The translations under genes and the position numbers were made by a program. Below are positions 26,863 through 36,534 of a stretch of 64,000 bases of DNA, in pieces; position 1 is the first letter of the stretch; each line of letters starts with the position of its first letter. A model generated the notes under the pieces. That model did no database searches. It worked only from the letters and a program-made list of their open reading frames with translations, and had not been told where the DNA came from. The stretch comes from Pseudomonas fluorescens. GTDB lineage: Bacteria > Pseudomonadota > Gammaproteobacteria > Pseudomonadales > Pseudomonadaceae. Location: the NCBI RefSeq assembly GCF_001708445.1, contig NZ_CP015637.1, positions 6,573,001 to 6,637,000 on the forward strand, written 5' to 3'.

Positions 26863-29800
26863 TTAATCGAAAATGCCGCCGGAAGCATCCACATGAGGCT
26901 GGCAATTTGAACAGGATGCGTTGGTTTGTTTACCACCCCACGACACGCCCCATTTTTCGACTTTTGCACCTTCTGGCAGGTTTCTGATGATAACCCGTTC
27001 AGCATGGTTTTCCAGTTTCGCCTGTGTCGGGTCCGCGTTACTGCTTCGTACCTTCGTGCCTGACAATATGTTTTCAGGTGGTATACCCATTTCAGCGGCG
27101 AGTTTTCTTTGTGCAGGGGAGAGTGTGCCGCCGCTGCCAGCCACGTAATGTGTAGTTTTTCCATTGATCGTGACCTCCGCGATGGCGACGGTTGAATTCC
27201 GTTTGGCGAACGGATCTCTCGCCACGTCATGTATTTTTCGAGCCTTGGCACTGAGGGAGCAACTTAATCCCAGCGGGTCGATCCAGCCAATCGGATTGGG
27301 CGCGTACTGGTAGAGATTGAGTCCGCCTGCCAGCCCGATAGGGTCCCGGGTGGTAAACCGCCCTACATCAGGGTCGTAAAAGCGGAACGTGTTGTAGTGC
27401 AGACCGGTTTCTCTATCGAGGTACTGGCCTTGGTATCTCAGGTTTTGCCCTTCGATGTAATACGGTTCTTGCACTTCTTGGAGGGTATTGCCCCAAACTT
27501 TATAAGTGGCCTCCCAGACAGGGCTTCCGTCCGCTTCAGTCAGTTGTAGGGGCGATCCATTAACGTCGTTATGGTAATACCTGATTTTTTGCTGGTGACC
27601 GCGCCCATCGACACGCGCCAAAGGCTCGTATCCGCTGGTGGCATACAGGTATAAGCTTTTCTGACTGTTATGTTGCTCCTCGAGTAGTTTTAAACCGTCC
27701 CATAAGAACGTGGTTTTGTTTGTCTGAAACCCATTGCGCCACTCACATTTTTCCTGACGCCTGCCCAAAGGGTCATACTTCATGCAAATCACGGAGTCCC
27801 CAGCAGTACCGTGATTTCGAACTTCAATCAGGCGATGCTCAGCGTCGTATCTGAAGCTCTGTAGACCGCGTTGGCTGCTTCTTTTTTCGATCACCCGGCC
27901 AAATCCGTCGTAACGGAAGCGCTTGTCTTGATAGGTGATTAATTTGTTGTGTACGACCAGGCCTGCTCCTTGTTGCGACCCATCCAGCAGATTTGCCGCC
28001 GCGTCATAAGCGAATATTTCTGCTTGTCCTTGGATATCGCCCTGGCTGGCAATAATCCGCCCCGTAGCGTCGTAATGCAGAAGCTGGTGGCGCTGTCCCT
28101 TGGCGTGTTGATCTCGCTTTAAGGCCAGGTTGTTTGCGAGGTCGTATTCGAAGTTGCTTTGCTCTGCACTGGGCAACAGCGACGCCTGTTGCGTGTATCT
28201 GCGTTGACGAGACCTTAACCTGCCACTGCGGTCATACCCCAAGTAAGTACTGATCTGCCCCTGGGTACGCATGACTTCGCGATGCAAGCGGTCGCGCTCA
28301 AAGTCACTGATGATGACGCCGTCTAAGTTGATTTGATGGAGGTGGCCACTGCCGTAGAACAATCGATTTATCCAGCGTCCGTCGGGCAATTGGGTTTGTG
28401 TCAGGTTACCCAACTCATCGTAATGATGGCGCAAACTCCCAGCTGGGCTGGCCTCCTCCAGAAGTTGGCCGAGTGCATCATACGAAAAGCCCAGCGCTTG
28501 CGAATTGCCTTGGTGATCCGTAAACGTCACTGCGAGCAATTGGTTGAGTACGTCATAAACGTATTCGGTCCGGCCATCGTCGGTAACTTTAGCTGTCAGG
28601 CGCCCGATTGCATCCCGCTCCAGCCGGTGAACAATAGGTTTAGCCCTGGTGGGCGGTACAACTGAAAGCCCTGTGCCATAAAGTGCGGGCACAGATTCCA
28701 CGCTGGCCAAGTTATCCAGCGTATCGTAGGCGTAGTACTTGGCACTGCCGTCGAGATCCTGCTGTTTCTCAAGCCGGTCACCGGCGTCCCAGGTAAACAG
28801 ATAACGTTCGCCATTTTCATTGGTCAGCGCCTGCAGCCTCCCGAAGGCATCGTAGCCAAACTCGACCGTACGACCGTGGGCATCTGTGCGCTGTGACACC
28901 TGCCCGCGACGGTTGCGTCGATAGTGCGTGGTATGGCCGGCAGCGTTGGTGTGGCTGACCAATTGCCCGTTTGCATTGCGCTGAAAATAGTCCATCTGCC
29001 CGTCGGGTGATTGGCTGGTTAGCAGCCGTCCTTTGGCATCAACACTGAAATGGGAGCGTTCTCCCAGCGCATCGGTAATCGTCTGCAAAAAGCCACGTTC
29101 GTCATAGCTGAACCGTGTCGGGTAGCCCGAGCAGTCAATGTACTCAATGAGCTGGCCGAATTGATTCCAGCGCATTCGTTTGCTTTTGCCCGCGGCATCA
29201 ATGATTTCTACGATCTGCCCATGAGCGTCATAACGGTACTGCGTGCTATAGCCCAATGGGTCAGTTTCTCGGATGCAGTTTCCGCGTGAGTCGTATTGAT
29301 ACGTCCAACTATTGCCCGCCGCATCAATTTGAAATCGAGGCAGCGCCCAATGCGGCAGCCACACGGTAGAGTCACTGCGTCCCAAGGGGTCGTGTTCGCC
29401 AATCAGGTTTCCCGAATCGTCATAGCTGAACGCATATCGCCCCCCTTTCGGATCGGTTGCACTGAGTAACTGACGCTCGTCATTCCACTCAAACAACCAC
29501 GTCTGGCCCAAGTTGTCCGTGTAAGAGACAATTTGATGTTGGCTATTCCACAACCGGGTGCTGACACGCTGCAGGCTGTCGGTGATCCGAGTAATGCCCG
29601 CTTGCAGGTCATATTCAAATCTGTACTCGTCCCCTTCATCCGTCCAATGCCGGATAACCCTCCACTCCATCTGGTCAATCAACGCCCACTCATAGAAACA
29701 ACGCAACCCTGTGGGCAACTGGTGTTCGACCATTCGCTGGCTGCTGTCATAAGCGAAACGTCTTTGAGTCTGGCCGGTAGCATCGCTGACGTGCGCCAGA

Positions 29801-31299
29801 TCACCGGCTGCATCGAAGCTATAAAGGGCAAGGGGTTCTCGCCGGTGGTCGGGGTACACGCGGACAATCTGACAGACACGATTACGTTCGCGCGTCAGTT
29901 CAATCTGTATCAAGTCAAAGGTATCTCGCAGCCGAACCAGTTGACCTCGCTCGTCATAATCAAGATAAATCCGGTTGTCATTGCGGTCGCCCAATTGACT
30001 CAGGCGCAGAAATGCCGAGTCTCCAGGGGCGCTGTCGAACAGGCGGTACAGCCCGTCTTCACTCTCGATCAGCACCTGCCCGTTACGGTGACGTCGAATG
30101 CTCAAGCCCTCGCCGGCACTGAACATCGCAGTACCCAGCGGCATAGCCCCCAGATGGATGCGTCGTGCCTGTTCGTCGGTGTAGACCAGGTCTTCGCCAC
30201 CATCTGGGTGAGGCAAGATTTCGATGCAGACCTCATACGAAACGCTCCATCCTGCGCCAAACATCCCGTTGCGACGTTTATCCCGGCTGTTATAAAAGCG
30301 TTGCCAAGTGATCGGCAGTATCCCTGGCAGTACGAAATCCATTTCGGTATTACCGCCCAGCACCTTTGCTCCCGTCGCCGCATGTACCGGATTAGGCGAG
30401 CCCATCGTTGCATTTGCCGCTGCCCCCATAGCCTGGCTGACCGCATAGGACGTGACTCCGCTAAGCAACATGCAAGGCAGGTCGCTCAGCGTCTTGCCCT
30501 TCGCTCCCTTGAGCATCATCAGCACTTCAATCGCCAACCCAACGCCTGGGGTTTTCCCGCTGCGAATCTCCTGTACCACCACCGTACCGCCGCCAATCGT
30601 GACATTCGGCGAGATCAGGCCCGAGGACACTACCGTCGCGTCGCACATGCTGCGGTCACCACTGCGCACGGCGGGCTGGCCGTTGATGGTTACTTTGTCG
30701 GAACCCTCCGCCAGAAGTTGCGGGGGCATCGGCGGATGACGGGCGCACAGGACCATATCGGTGAGGGCTGGAACGACACCAGGCGCGGGCGTGGCGACGG
30801 TCGGCCGCCATAGCTGCGAGAAGAAGCCCTCGGCCATATCCAGGAAGCCGGGCTCGGCTTGTGGCGCGGTGTCGGGTTCCGGCGGCGGGAGTTCAAGCTC
30901 CGTGCCTGCGGGCGCCACATGCGAGGGAATGGAGCCTGCCGCACGCGCAGCGGGGATGCTATTGACGAAAGTGTCGGCCGAGCCTACCGCAATCGTGGCT
31001 TCCACCACCGGTGGAAACAGCGCGTTGGCGAAACTCTCGCACATTTTACTGAGGCCCTTGTCGGCCCCCGTCTTGCTCATGGCCATGCCGACGACAATGC
31101 CGACTACCGCGCCGAGGATGCAGCCACCAATGCCGGCAGTAGCGACCGTCACACCAATCGCCGCCGCCACCGCAGCAGTCGCCAGAGCAGTGATCGCCAC
31201 GTTGGCCGCCACCTCCAGCACACCGCCAAGAATGTCGGCCATCATGGAGGTGTGGGTCAGCGCATCGCCCATCCGGGCAGCCCATAACGCGTCAGACAT
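26863..31299 (-). CDS. PAAR-Rhs T6SS effector with C-terminal deaminase-like toxin (Rhs 1)
   Basis: A 1478-residue polymorphic toxin. The N-terminus has the prePAAR motif AARMGDALTH (residues 7-16) and hydrophobic segments (about 22-75) that normally bind an Eag chaperone. A PAAR domain (about 180-255) caps VgrG. Rhs/YD repeats (about 400-1230) form a cage that ends with the conserved DPIGLAGGLNLYQY...DPLGL at residue 1345. The remaining 133 residues are the toxin: ENHAERVI with HAE at 1432-1434 and CSNC at 1463-1466, the zinc-site layout of the cytidine-deaminase superfamily. It may deaminate nucleic-acid or nucleotide bases in the target cell. It lies downstream of a second rhs gene and lacks its own eag gene. 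Confidence 0.88.
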   Translation of the reverse strand: MSDALWAARMGDALTHTSMMADILGGVLEVAANVAITALATAAVAAAIGVTVATAGIGGCILGAVVGIVVGMAMSKTGADKGLSKMCESFANALFPPVVEATIAVGSADTFVNSIPAARAAGSIPSHVAPAGTELELPPPEPDTAPQAEPGFLDMAEGFFSQLWRPTVATPAPGVVPALTDMVLCARHPPMPPQLLAEGSDKVTINGQPAVRSGDRSMCDATVVSSGLISPNVTIGGGTVVVQEIRSGKTPGVGLAIEVLMMLKGAKGKTLSDLPCMLLSGVTSYAVSQAMGAAANATMGSPNPVHAATGAKVLGGNTEMDFVLPGILPITWQRFYNSRDKRRNGMFGAGWSVSYEVCIEILPHPDGGEDLVYTDEQARRIHLGAMPLGTAMFSAGEGLSIRRHRNGQVLIESEDGLYRLFDSAPGDSAFLRLSQLGDRNDNRIYLDYDERGQLVRLRDTFDLIQIELTRERNRVCQIVRVYPDHRREPLALYSFDAAGDLAHVSDATGQTQRRFAYDSSQRMVEHQLPTGLRCFYEWALIDQMEWRVIRHWTDEGDEYRFEYDLQAGITRITDSLQRVSTRLWNSQHQIVSYTDNLGQTWLFEWNDERQLLSATDPKGGRYAFSYDDSGNLIGEHDPLGRSDSTVWLPHWALPRFQIDAAGNSWTYQYDSRGNCIRETDPLGYSTQYRYDAHGQIVEIIDAAGKSKRMRWNQFGQLIEYIDCSGYPTRFSYDERGFLQTITDALGERSHFSVDAKGRLLTSQSPDGQMDYFQRNANGQLVSHTNAAGHTTHYRRNRRGQVSQRTDAHGRTVEFGYDAFGRLQALTNENGERYLFTWDAGDRLEKQQDLDGSAKYYAYDTLDNLASVESVPALYGTGLSVVPPTRAKPIVHRLERDAIGRLTAKVTDDGRTEYVYDVLNQLLAVTFTDHQGNSQALGFSYDALGQLLEEASPAGSLRHHYDELGNLTQTQLPDGRWINRLFYGSGHLHQINLDGVIISDFERDRLHREVMRTQGQISTYLGYDRSGRLRSRQRRYTQQASLLPSAEQSNFEYDLANNLALKRDQHAKGQRHQLLHYDATGRIIASQGDIQGQAEIFAYDAAANLLDGSQQGAGLVVHNKLITYQDKRFRYDGFGRVIEKRSSQRGLQSFRYDAEHRLIEVRNHGTAGDSVICMKYDPLGRRQEKCEWRNGFQTNKTTFLWDGLKLLEEQHNSQKSLYLYATSGYEPLARVDGRGHQQKIRYYHNDVNGSPLQLTEADGSPVWEATYKVWGNTLQEVQEPYYIEGQNLRYQGQYLDRETGLHYNTFRFYDPDVGRFTTRDPIGLAGGLNLYQYAPNPIGWIDPLGLSCSLSAKARKIHDVARDPFAKRNSTVAIAEVTINGKTTHYVAGSGGTLSPAQRKLAAEMGIPPENILSGTKVRSSNADPTQAKLENHAERVIIRNLPEGAKVEKWGVSWGGKQTNASCSNCQPHVDASGGIFD

Positions 31300-31451
31300 G
31301 CGTGGTGCTCAGGGATGTGCCGATTCTATTGAGACTTTCCATAGTCAGTCAGCTGCCACTGTGTGGTTAAGGCATGCTCATCAATGCTGTTCTCATGCGC
31401 GGATCCTCAAGGCAGTCGACAGGCCGTACGTTGTCTTTGGCACAATCCGTC
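31300..31451. other. Non-coding gap between the rhs 1 start and the SUKH immunity gene
   Basis: About 150 bases with no credible open frame, hairpin terminator or promoter that I can recognise. No remnant of an eag gene is visible. It may carry the promoter of the downstream rhs gene or be a junction left when the second effector module was acquired. Confidence 0.4.
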
Positions 31452-32051
31452 TTAGCCGTAGAAGTAATCGAAAAAACGTTCGAAGTTCTCCTCGCCCAGC
31501 AACGGGCTGACCTCTTTCGTCAGCAATTTTACAAATTTGGGGGAAAGCTCGTCGTCATCGTTGTAAATGTCAAAGATGTCGAATTTTCCGTGAACAATTT
31601 CGATAGTTTTGGCGAATGCCAAGAGGAAATCAGCCAGGGAGTTGGCAATCTTGAACGGCTCGACGACATCGTAGCTCGCCCACACTGGAGTCCCGGGAGT
31701 GTCCGTAACGGCGATAATCGGTTTTCCGCCGCCAATATCATCCATGAAAACCAGATACTGGGCAGGCCAATTCCCGTTTACCTGGGTCTTGTTCGAATCG
31801 CCATCCCATTTATAGCCAACTTGGCCGTCTTCCAAAGCGCTCAAGTTGAAGAAGCAGATCGGCGTCAGACCGGTTTCAACTTCAACATCAACTGGCTCAC
31901 AGTTATCGTAGAAATAGTCGGTTTCTGCCGAGCGCGGTAACGTCTGCGGCCATTTTGCGTTGGCATGGCTGCTTTTTTCGAAGCTTCCTTCGATATCGAA
32001 TTTTTTGTGGACGCGGCGCAACTCTTTAAATGCGTTGTCAAGGGCGCTCAT
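31452..32051 (-). CDS. SUKH (SMI1/KNR4) family immunity protein for Rhs 2
   Basis: A 199-residue acidic protein with the SMI1/KNR4 pattern: WPQTLPRSAETDYFYDNC, GYKWDGDSNKTQVNGNWPAQYLVFMDD, VWASYDVVEPFKIANSLADFLLAF. The family is a large group of immunity proteins for nuclease toxins in polymorphic toxin systems. The ATG at 32051 lies 16 bases after the rhs 2 stop and has a strong GGAGAAG ribosome site; an ATG four codons upstream overlaps that site and is less likely. It should bind the GHH nuclease tip of Rhs 2 in the producer's cytoplasm. Composition is A/T-richer than neighbouring T6SS core genes. Confidence 0.85.
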   Translation of the reverse strand: MSALDNAFKELRRVHKKFDIEGSFEKSSHANAKWPQTLPRSAETDYFYDNCEPVDVEVETGLTPICFFNLSALEDGQVGYKWDGDSNKTQVNGNWPAQYLVFMDDIGGGKPIIAVTDTPGTPVWASYDVVEPFKIANSLADFLLAFAKTIEIVHGKFDIFDIYNDDDELSPKFVKLLTKEVSPLLGEENFERFFDYFYG

Positions 32052-32067
32052 GTTCTTCTCCAATGGA

Positions 32068-35000
32068 TTATTTACCGCAGCCGGCTTTTCTGCCGGGTGT
32101 TCTAAGACGGTCGATCAATCGGCCTTTGCCTGAGTTGGCATAATTCTTTCGGTGCCCTTGAGGGCTGTTCAAATGTTCGTCCACACCACTTGGGTGTTTC
32201 GAGTTTTGCAAGAAAACAATGTTCCTCGGGTCACCTTTCCAGGCCTTGCCCAAGGCACCGTTACCTTCGACGCTGTTGATATGGTGACCGGTGTAGCCTG
32301 CTTTGGACATCTTAGAGTTCAGGCGAGCGTTGCTCTTTGTATTCTTGATCAGCTCGCGTTCCTCATCCGTCCAGTTTCGTGAGCCGCCACCGCGTAGAAC
32401 CAGATCCCGTTCTTCGCCCCATGCCCTATTGATTGCCGTACCGCGGCCACCCGCTTTCGGGGTGACGGACGCCTTGGGTTTGTAACGTATCAAATCCTCA
32501 GGATTCAAGCCGTAGGGGTCGATCCAGGTCAGTGGATTTGTCGAATACAGGTAAAGGTTCAGCCCCCCTGCAAGGCCGATAGGGTCGGGGGTAGTGAAGC
32601 GGCCGATATCCGGATCGTAGAAACGGAATGTGTTGTGATGCAAGCCGGTTTCACGGTCCAGGTACTGGCCCTGAAACCTCAGGTTTTGTTCTTCGATGTA
32701 GTAGGGTTCACGAATTTCCTGAACCGTGTTTCCCCAAATTCGATAGCTGGCTTGCCAGACGGTCTGACCTTCAGCTTCCGAGAGCAGTTCGGGCAGACCG
32801 TTTAGGTCATTGTGGTAATAGCGAACTTTCTGCTGGATGCCACTGCCATCAACGCGAGCGAGAGGTTCGTGACTATCGTCCCCGTATATGTAAAGGCTGG
32901 TCTGGGCGTGCTTGTGTTCTTGCAGCAGGCGCAGTCCATCCCAAGTAAAGCGGGTCTCGCTCAACAAATAGCCATTCCCGTCGTAGGTCGCCTTGGCAGT
33001 TCTTCGTCCTATAGGGTCGTAGGTCATTTTTACGACAGACCGCTGCCCGCCGTGCTCATTGTGGACCTCAATCAAGCGATGTTCGGCGTCATAGGCAAAG
33101 CGCTGGATGCCGCGATTTGCGCTGCGTTTTTCGATCATTCGACCGAAACCGTCGTAACGATAACGTTTGTCCTGATACGTCAGGACCTTGTTGTGCTGTA
33201 CCAGCCCGGCACCAGGTTGCGGAGCATCCAGAAGGTTCGCAGCTGCATCATAGGAATAGGTTTCGCGTTGGCCTACGAGATTGTCTTGGCTAGCGACCAC
33301 CCGGTCGGTTGCGTCGTAGTGCAGCAGTTGCCTGCGTTGGCCGCTCGGCGTCTGCTCGAGCTTGCCAATCAGGTTGTCGCTGGGGTCATACTCGAAATGC
33401 TTTTGTACCGCAGCAGGAAGTACCGATGCTCGAGTGATCTGACCTCGTTCACGGGAGCGCAATCGCCCACAACGGTCATAGTGATGACGCGTGCTGAGAT
33501 GTCCTTGGGTACGCAGTACTTCGCGGTGCAGGCGATCGCGCTCGAAGTCGCTGATAACCTGACCGTCGAGATTTATTTGATGGAGGTGCCCACTGCCGTA
33601 GTGCAAGCGGTTGAGCCAGCGCCCGTCGGGAAGGCGAGTCTGACTCAGGTTGCCGAGCTCGTCATAGTTATGTTGCAGGGTGCCAGTCGCGCTTTTCTCT
33701 TCGATCAGTTGACCAACGCTGTCGTAGTCAAAGTTGATCGCTTGTTGCCTGCCGGCATTGTCGGTAAATGTGACGGCCTTGAGTTGATCCAGCGAGTCGT
33801 AGGTGTATTCCGTTCGTCCATCATCAGTGATCTTGACCCGCAGGCGGCCAACAGCGTCGCGCTCAAAGCAATGCACGATGGATGCTTCGGGAGTTACAGG
33901 GACTGATGCCATTCCGCTGCCCAGAGGGGCAGGAATAGATTCCATCCGCTTAATGTTGTTCAGTGCGTCGTAATGATAGCGGCGCACGCTACCGTCCAGG
34001 TCCTGCTGCTCAGCCACGCGGTCGTTGGCGTCCCAGGAGAAACGGTACCGCTCACCGTTTTCGTTGCACAGAGTTTTAAGGCGGCCATAGCGGTCGTATT
34101 CAAAGTTGACTTGGCGGCCGTGCGCATCAAGCCGCTGACTGACCTGTCCCTGGCGATTGCGTTGATAGTAGGTAGAGTGCCCGGAGAAGTCGGTATGTGC
34201 GATCAGTTGACCGCTGGTGTCGCGTTGAAAGTGTTCAATGCGTCCATCAGGCAGCTGAGTACTCAGCACCAGGCCCCGAGCATCGTAAACAAACGTTGTG
34301 CGCTCACCCAATGCATCGGTGACAGCCTGCAAATAGCCTCTTTCGTCATACTTGAAACGGGTCGGGTAACCTGAGCAGTCAATATGCTCAATAAGTTGGC
34401 CGAATGGGTTCCAGCGCATCCTTTTGCTTTTTCCCGCTGCGTCGATGACCTCCACCAACTGCCCGTGATCGTCATAGCGATACTGCGAAACATGACCCTG
34501 CGGGTCCGTTTCAGCAATGCAGTTACCTCGCTGGTCATAACGTAAGTGCCAGGTGTTGCCTTCGCTGTCCGTGCCAGATACTGGTAAAGCCCAATGCTCA
34601 AGCCACGTAGTGGATTCGCTGCGGCCCAGCGGGTCGGTCTCGCCGATCAGGTTGCCAGCGTCGTCGTAGCTGTATGCAAAGCGCCCGCCCAGCGGATCGG
34701 TGGCGCTGAGCAATTGGCGCTCGTCGTTCCACTCGAACAGCCATGTTTGCGCGAGGTTGTCGCAGTAGCGAACGATCTGGTGCTGGGTGTTCCAGTGGCG
34801 GGTACTGACGCGTTGCAAGCCGTCGGTAATGCGCGTGATACCGGCCTGCAAGTCATAGTCGAACTGGTAGGCGTCGCCTTCGTCGGTCCAGTGCCGGACC
34901 ACGCGCCATTCCACGTCTTCAACCAAGGCCCATTCGTAGAAACAGCGCAGACCGGTAGGTAACTGGTGCTCCACCATGCGCCGACCACTGTCGTAGCAGA

Positions 35001-36522
35001 AGCGCCGCTGCACCTGGCCAGTGGCATCGCGGACCTCCGCCAGGTTGCCAGTAGCGTCGTAGCCGTAACTGACGAGCACTTCGCGGCGTTGATCGGGGTA
35101 AAGACGTTCGAGCCGCATCACGTGGCCTTGATCGCGGATCAACTCCACTTGCACCAGATCGAATGTATCGCGCAGCCGAATCAGTCGCCCGGCTTCGTCA
35201 TAATCGACATGGATACGGTTGTCGTTGCGGTCGCCGAGCTGGCTGAGGCGCAGCAATGAAGGGTTGGCAGAGGGTTCAAACAAGCGATACAGCCCGTCAT
35301 CGCTCTCTATCAGCAATTGCCCGTTGAGGTGTCGGCGCACGGCCAGCCCCTCACCGGCGCTGAACACCGCGCCGCCCAGGGGAATACTGCCCATGTCGAT
35401 AGGCCGACCCTGTTCATCGGTGTAGACCAGCGTTTCGCCGCCCTCGGGATGGGGACGAATTTCGACGCACACCTCATACGGCACGCTCCAGCCCGCGCCG
35501 AACAAACTGCCCGTGCGTTCGTCGCGGCTGTTGTAGAAACGTTGCCAATCAATCGGCAGGATGCCCGGCAGTACGAAATCCAGCTCATTATCGCCGCCCA
35601 ACACCTTGGCACCGGTGGCAGCATGCACCGGGTTCGACGAGCCCATGGCCGCATTGGCCATCGCCCCCATCGCACTGCTCACGGCCATCGAGGTCGCACC
35701 GCCGATCAACATGCACGGCAGCTTGCTGAAGAACTTGCCCTTGCCGCCCTTGAGCATCAACAACGCGGTGACCGCCAGCCCCACACCCGGCGTCTTGCCG
35801 CTGCGAATCTCGCGCACCACCACCGAGCCGCCACCAATGGTCACGTTGGATGAAATCAACCCGGACGACACCACGGTCGCATCGCACGTACTGCGATCAC
35901 CGCTGCGCACCGCCGGCTGGCCGTTGATCGTGACCTTGTCCGAGCCCTCGGCCAGAAACTGCGGTGGCATCGGTGGATGCTTCATGCAGGTGACCAGATC
36001 CAGCGGCTTGGGTACGGCGCCCGGCGCCGGGGTGGCAACCGTGGGCCGCCACATCTGCGAGAAGAAGCTTTCGGCCATGTCGAGGTAACTGGCTTCGGGC
36101 TCTGGCTGGGGGGCTTCCAGCTCGGTACCGGCCGGCGCTACATGGGAGCTGATCGCCCCGGCGGCGCGGGCGGCAGGAATGCTGTTGGTCAGGGTATCGG
36201 TGGAGCCGGTCAGAATGTTGGCCTGCACCGTGGGCGGAAACAGCGCGTTGCTGAAGCTATCGCATAAATTCGTGAGCCCTTTGTCCGCCCCTGTCTTGCT
36301 CATGGCCAGGCCGACAATCGTGCCCACCACCGCGCCCAGCAGGAAGCACCCCAGCCCGCCGGTGGCGACGGTAATACCGGTGGCCGCGACCACGGCAGCA
36401 GTCGCCACGGCGGTGATTGCGATATTGGCCGCCACCTCCAGCACCCCGCCGAGGATGTCAGCCATCATCGAGGTGTGGGACAGCGCATCGCCCATCCGGG
36501 CCGCCCATAACGCGTCAGACAT
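32068..36522 (-). CDS. PAAR-Rhs T6SS effector with C-terminal GHH-type nuclease toxin (Rhs 2)
   Basis: A 1484-residue effector of the same plan as Rhs 1: prePAAR motif AARMGDALSH (residues 7-16), hydrophobic N-terminal helices, PAAR domain, YD-repeat cage and core terminus DPIGLAGGLNLYLY...DPYGL at residue 1339. The final 145 residues differ completely from Rhs 1: YTGHHINSVEGN with GHH at 1412-1414, then WKGDPRNIVFLQNSKHPSGV, the hallmarks of the Tox-GHH branch of HNH/EndoVII nucleases, predicted to cut DNA. It starts 12 bases after the eag chaperone stop, and vgrG lies beyond eag, giving a normal vgrG-eag-rhs-immunity cassette. Confidence 0.92.
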   Translation of the reverse strand: MSDALWAARMGDALSHTSMMADILGGVLEVAANIAITAVATAAVVAATGITVATGGLGCFLLGAVVGTIVGLAMSKTGADKGLTNLCDSFSNALFPPTVQANILTGSTDTLTNSIPAARAAGAISSHVAPAGTELEAPQPEPEASYLDMAESFFSQMWRPTVATPAPGAVPKPLDLVTCMKHPPMPPQFLAEGSDKVTINGQPAVRSGDRSTCDATVVSSGLISSNVTIGGGSVVVREIRSGKTPGVGLAVTALLMLKGGKGKFFSKLPCMLIGGATSMAVSSAMGAMANAAMGSSNPVHAATGAKVLGGDNELDFVLPGILPIDWQRFYNSRDERTGSLFGAGWSVPYEVCVEIRPHPEGGETLVYTDEQGRPIDMGSIPLGGAVFSAGEGLAVRRHLNGQLLIESDDGLYRLFEPSANPSLLRLSQLGDRNDNRIHVDYDEAGRLIRLRDTFDLVQVELIRDQGHVMRLERLYPDQRREVLVSYGYDATGNLAEVRDATGQVQRRFCYDSGRRMVEHQLPTGLRCFYEWALVEDVEWRVVRHWTDEGDAYQFDYDLQAGITRITDGLQRVSTRHWNTQHQIVRYCDNLAQTWLFEWNDERQLLSATDPLGGRFAYSYDDAGNLIGETDPLGRSESTTWLEHWALPVSGTDSEGNTWHLRYDQRGNCIAETDPQGHVSQYRYDDHGQLVEVIDAAGKSKRMRWNPFGQLIEHIDCSGYPTRFKYDERGYLQAVTDALGERTTFVYDARGLVLSTQLPDGRIEHFQRDTSGQLIAHTDFSGHSTYYQRNRQGQVSQRLDAHGRQVNFEYDRYGRLKTLCNENGERYRFSWDANDRVAEQQDLDGSVRRYHYDALNNIKRMESIPAPLGSGMASVPVTPEASIVHCFERDAVGRLRVKITDDGRTEYTYDSLDQLKAVTFTDNAGRQQAINFDYDSVGQLIEEKSATGTLQHNYDELGNLSQTRLPDGRWLNRLHYGSGHLHQINLDGQVISDFERDRLHREVLRTQGHLSTRHHYDRCGRLRSRERGQITRASVLPAAVQKHFEYDPSDNLIGKLEQTPSGQRRQLLHYDATDRVVASQDNLVGQRETYSYDAAANLLDAPQPGAGLVQHNKVLTYQDKRYRYDGFGRMIEKRSANRGIQRFAYDAEHRLIEVHNEHGGQRSVVKMTYDPIGRRTAKATYDGNGYLLSETRFTWDGLRLLQEHKHAQTSLYIYGDDSHEPLARVDGSGIQQKVRYYHNDLNGLPELLSEAEGQTVWQASYRIWGNTVQEIREPYYIEEQNLRFQGQYLDRETGLHHNTFRFYDPDIGRFTTPDPIGLAGGLNLYLYSTNPLTWIDPYGLNPEDLIRYKPKASVTPKAGGRGTAINRAWGEERDLVLRGGGSRNWTDEERELIKNTKSNARLNSKMSKAGYTGHHINSVEGNGALGKAWKGDPRNIVFLQNSKHPSGVDEHLNSPQGHRKNYANSGKGRLIDRLRTPGRKAGCGK

Positions 36523-36534
36523 GCAGGTAGCTCA

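Noticed and set aside
29533..30813. 426-codon plus-strand frame antisense to rhs 1
   Set aside because: Antisense shadow of the YD-repeat coding sequence; no independent evidence.
31374..31940. 188-codon plus-strand frame across the SUKH gene and the rhs 1 leader
   Set aside because: It is mostly antisense to the immunity gene, which has a strong ribosome site and a recognised family pattern.
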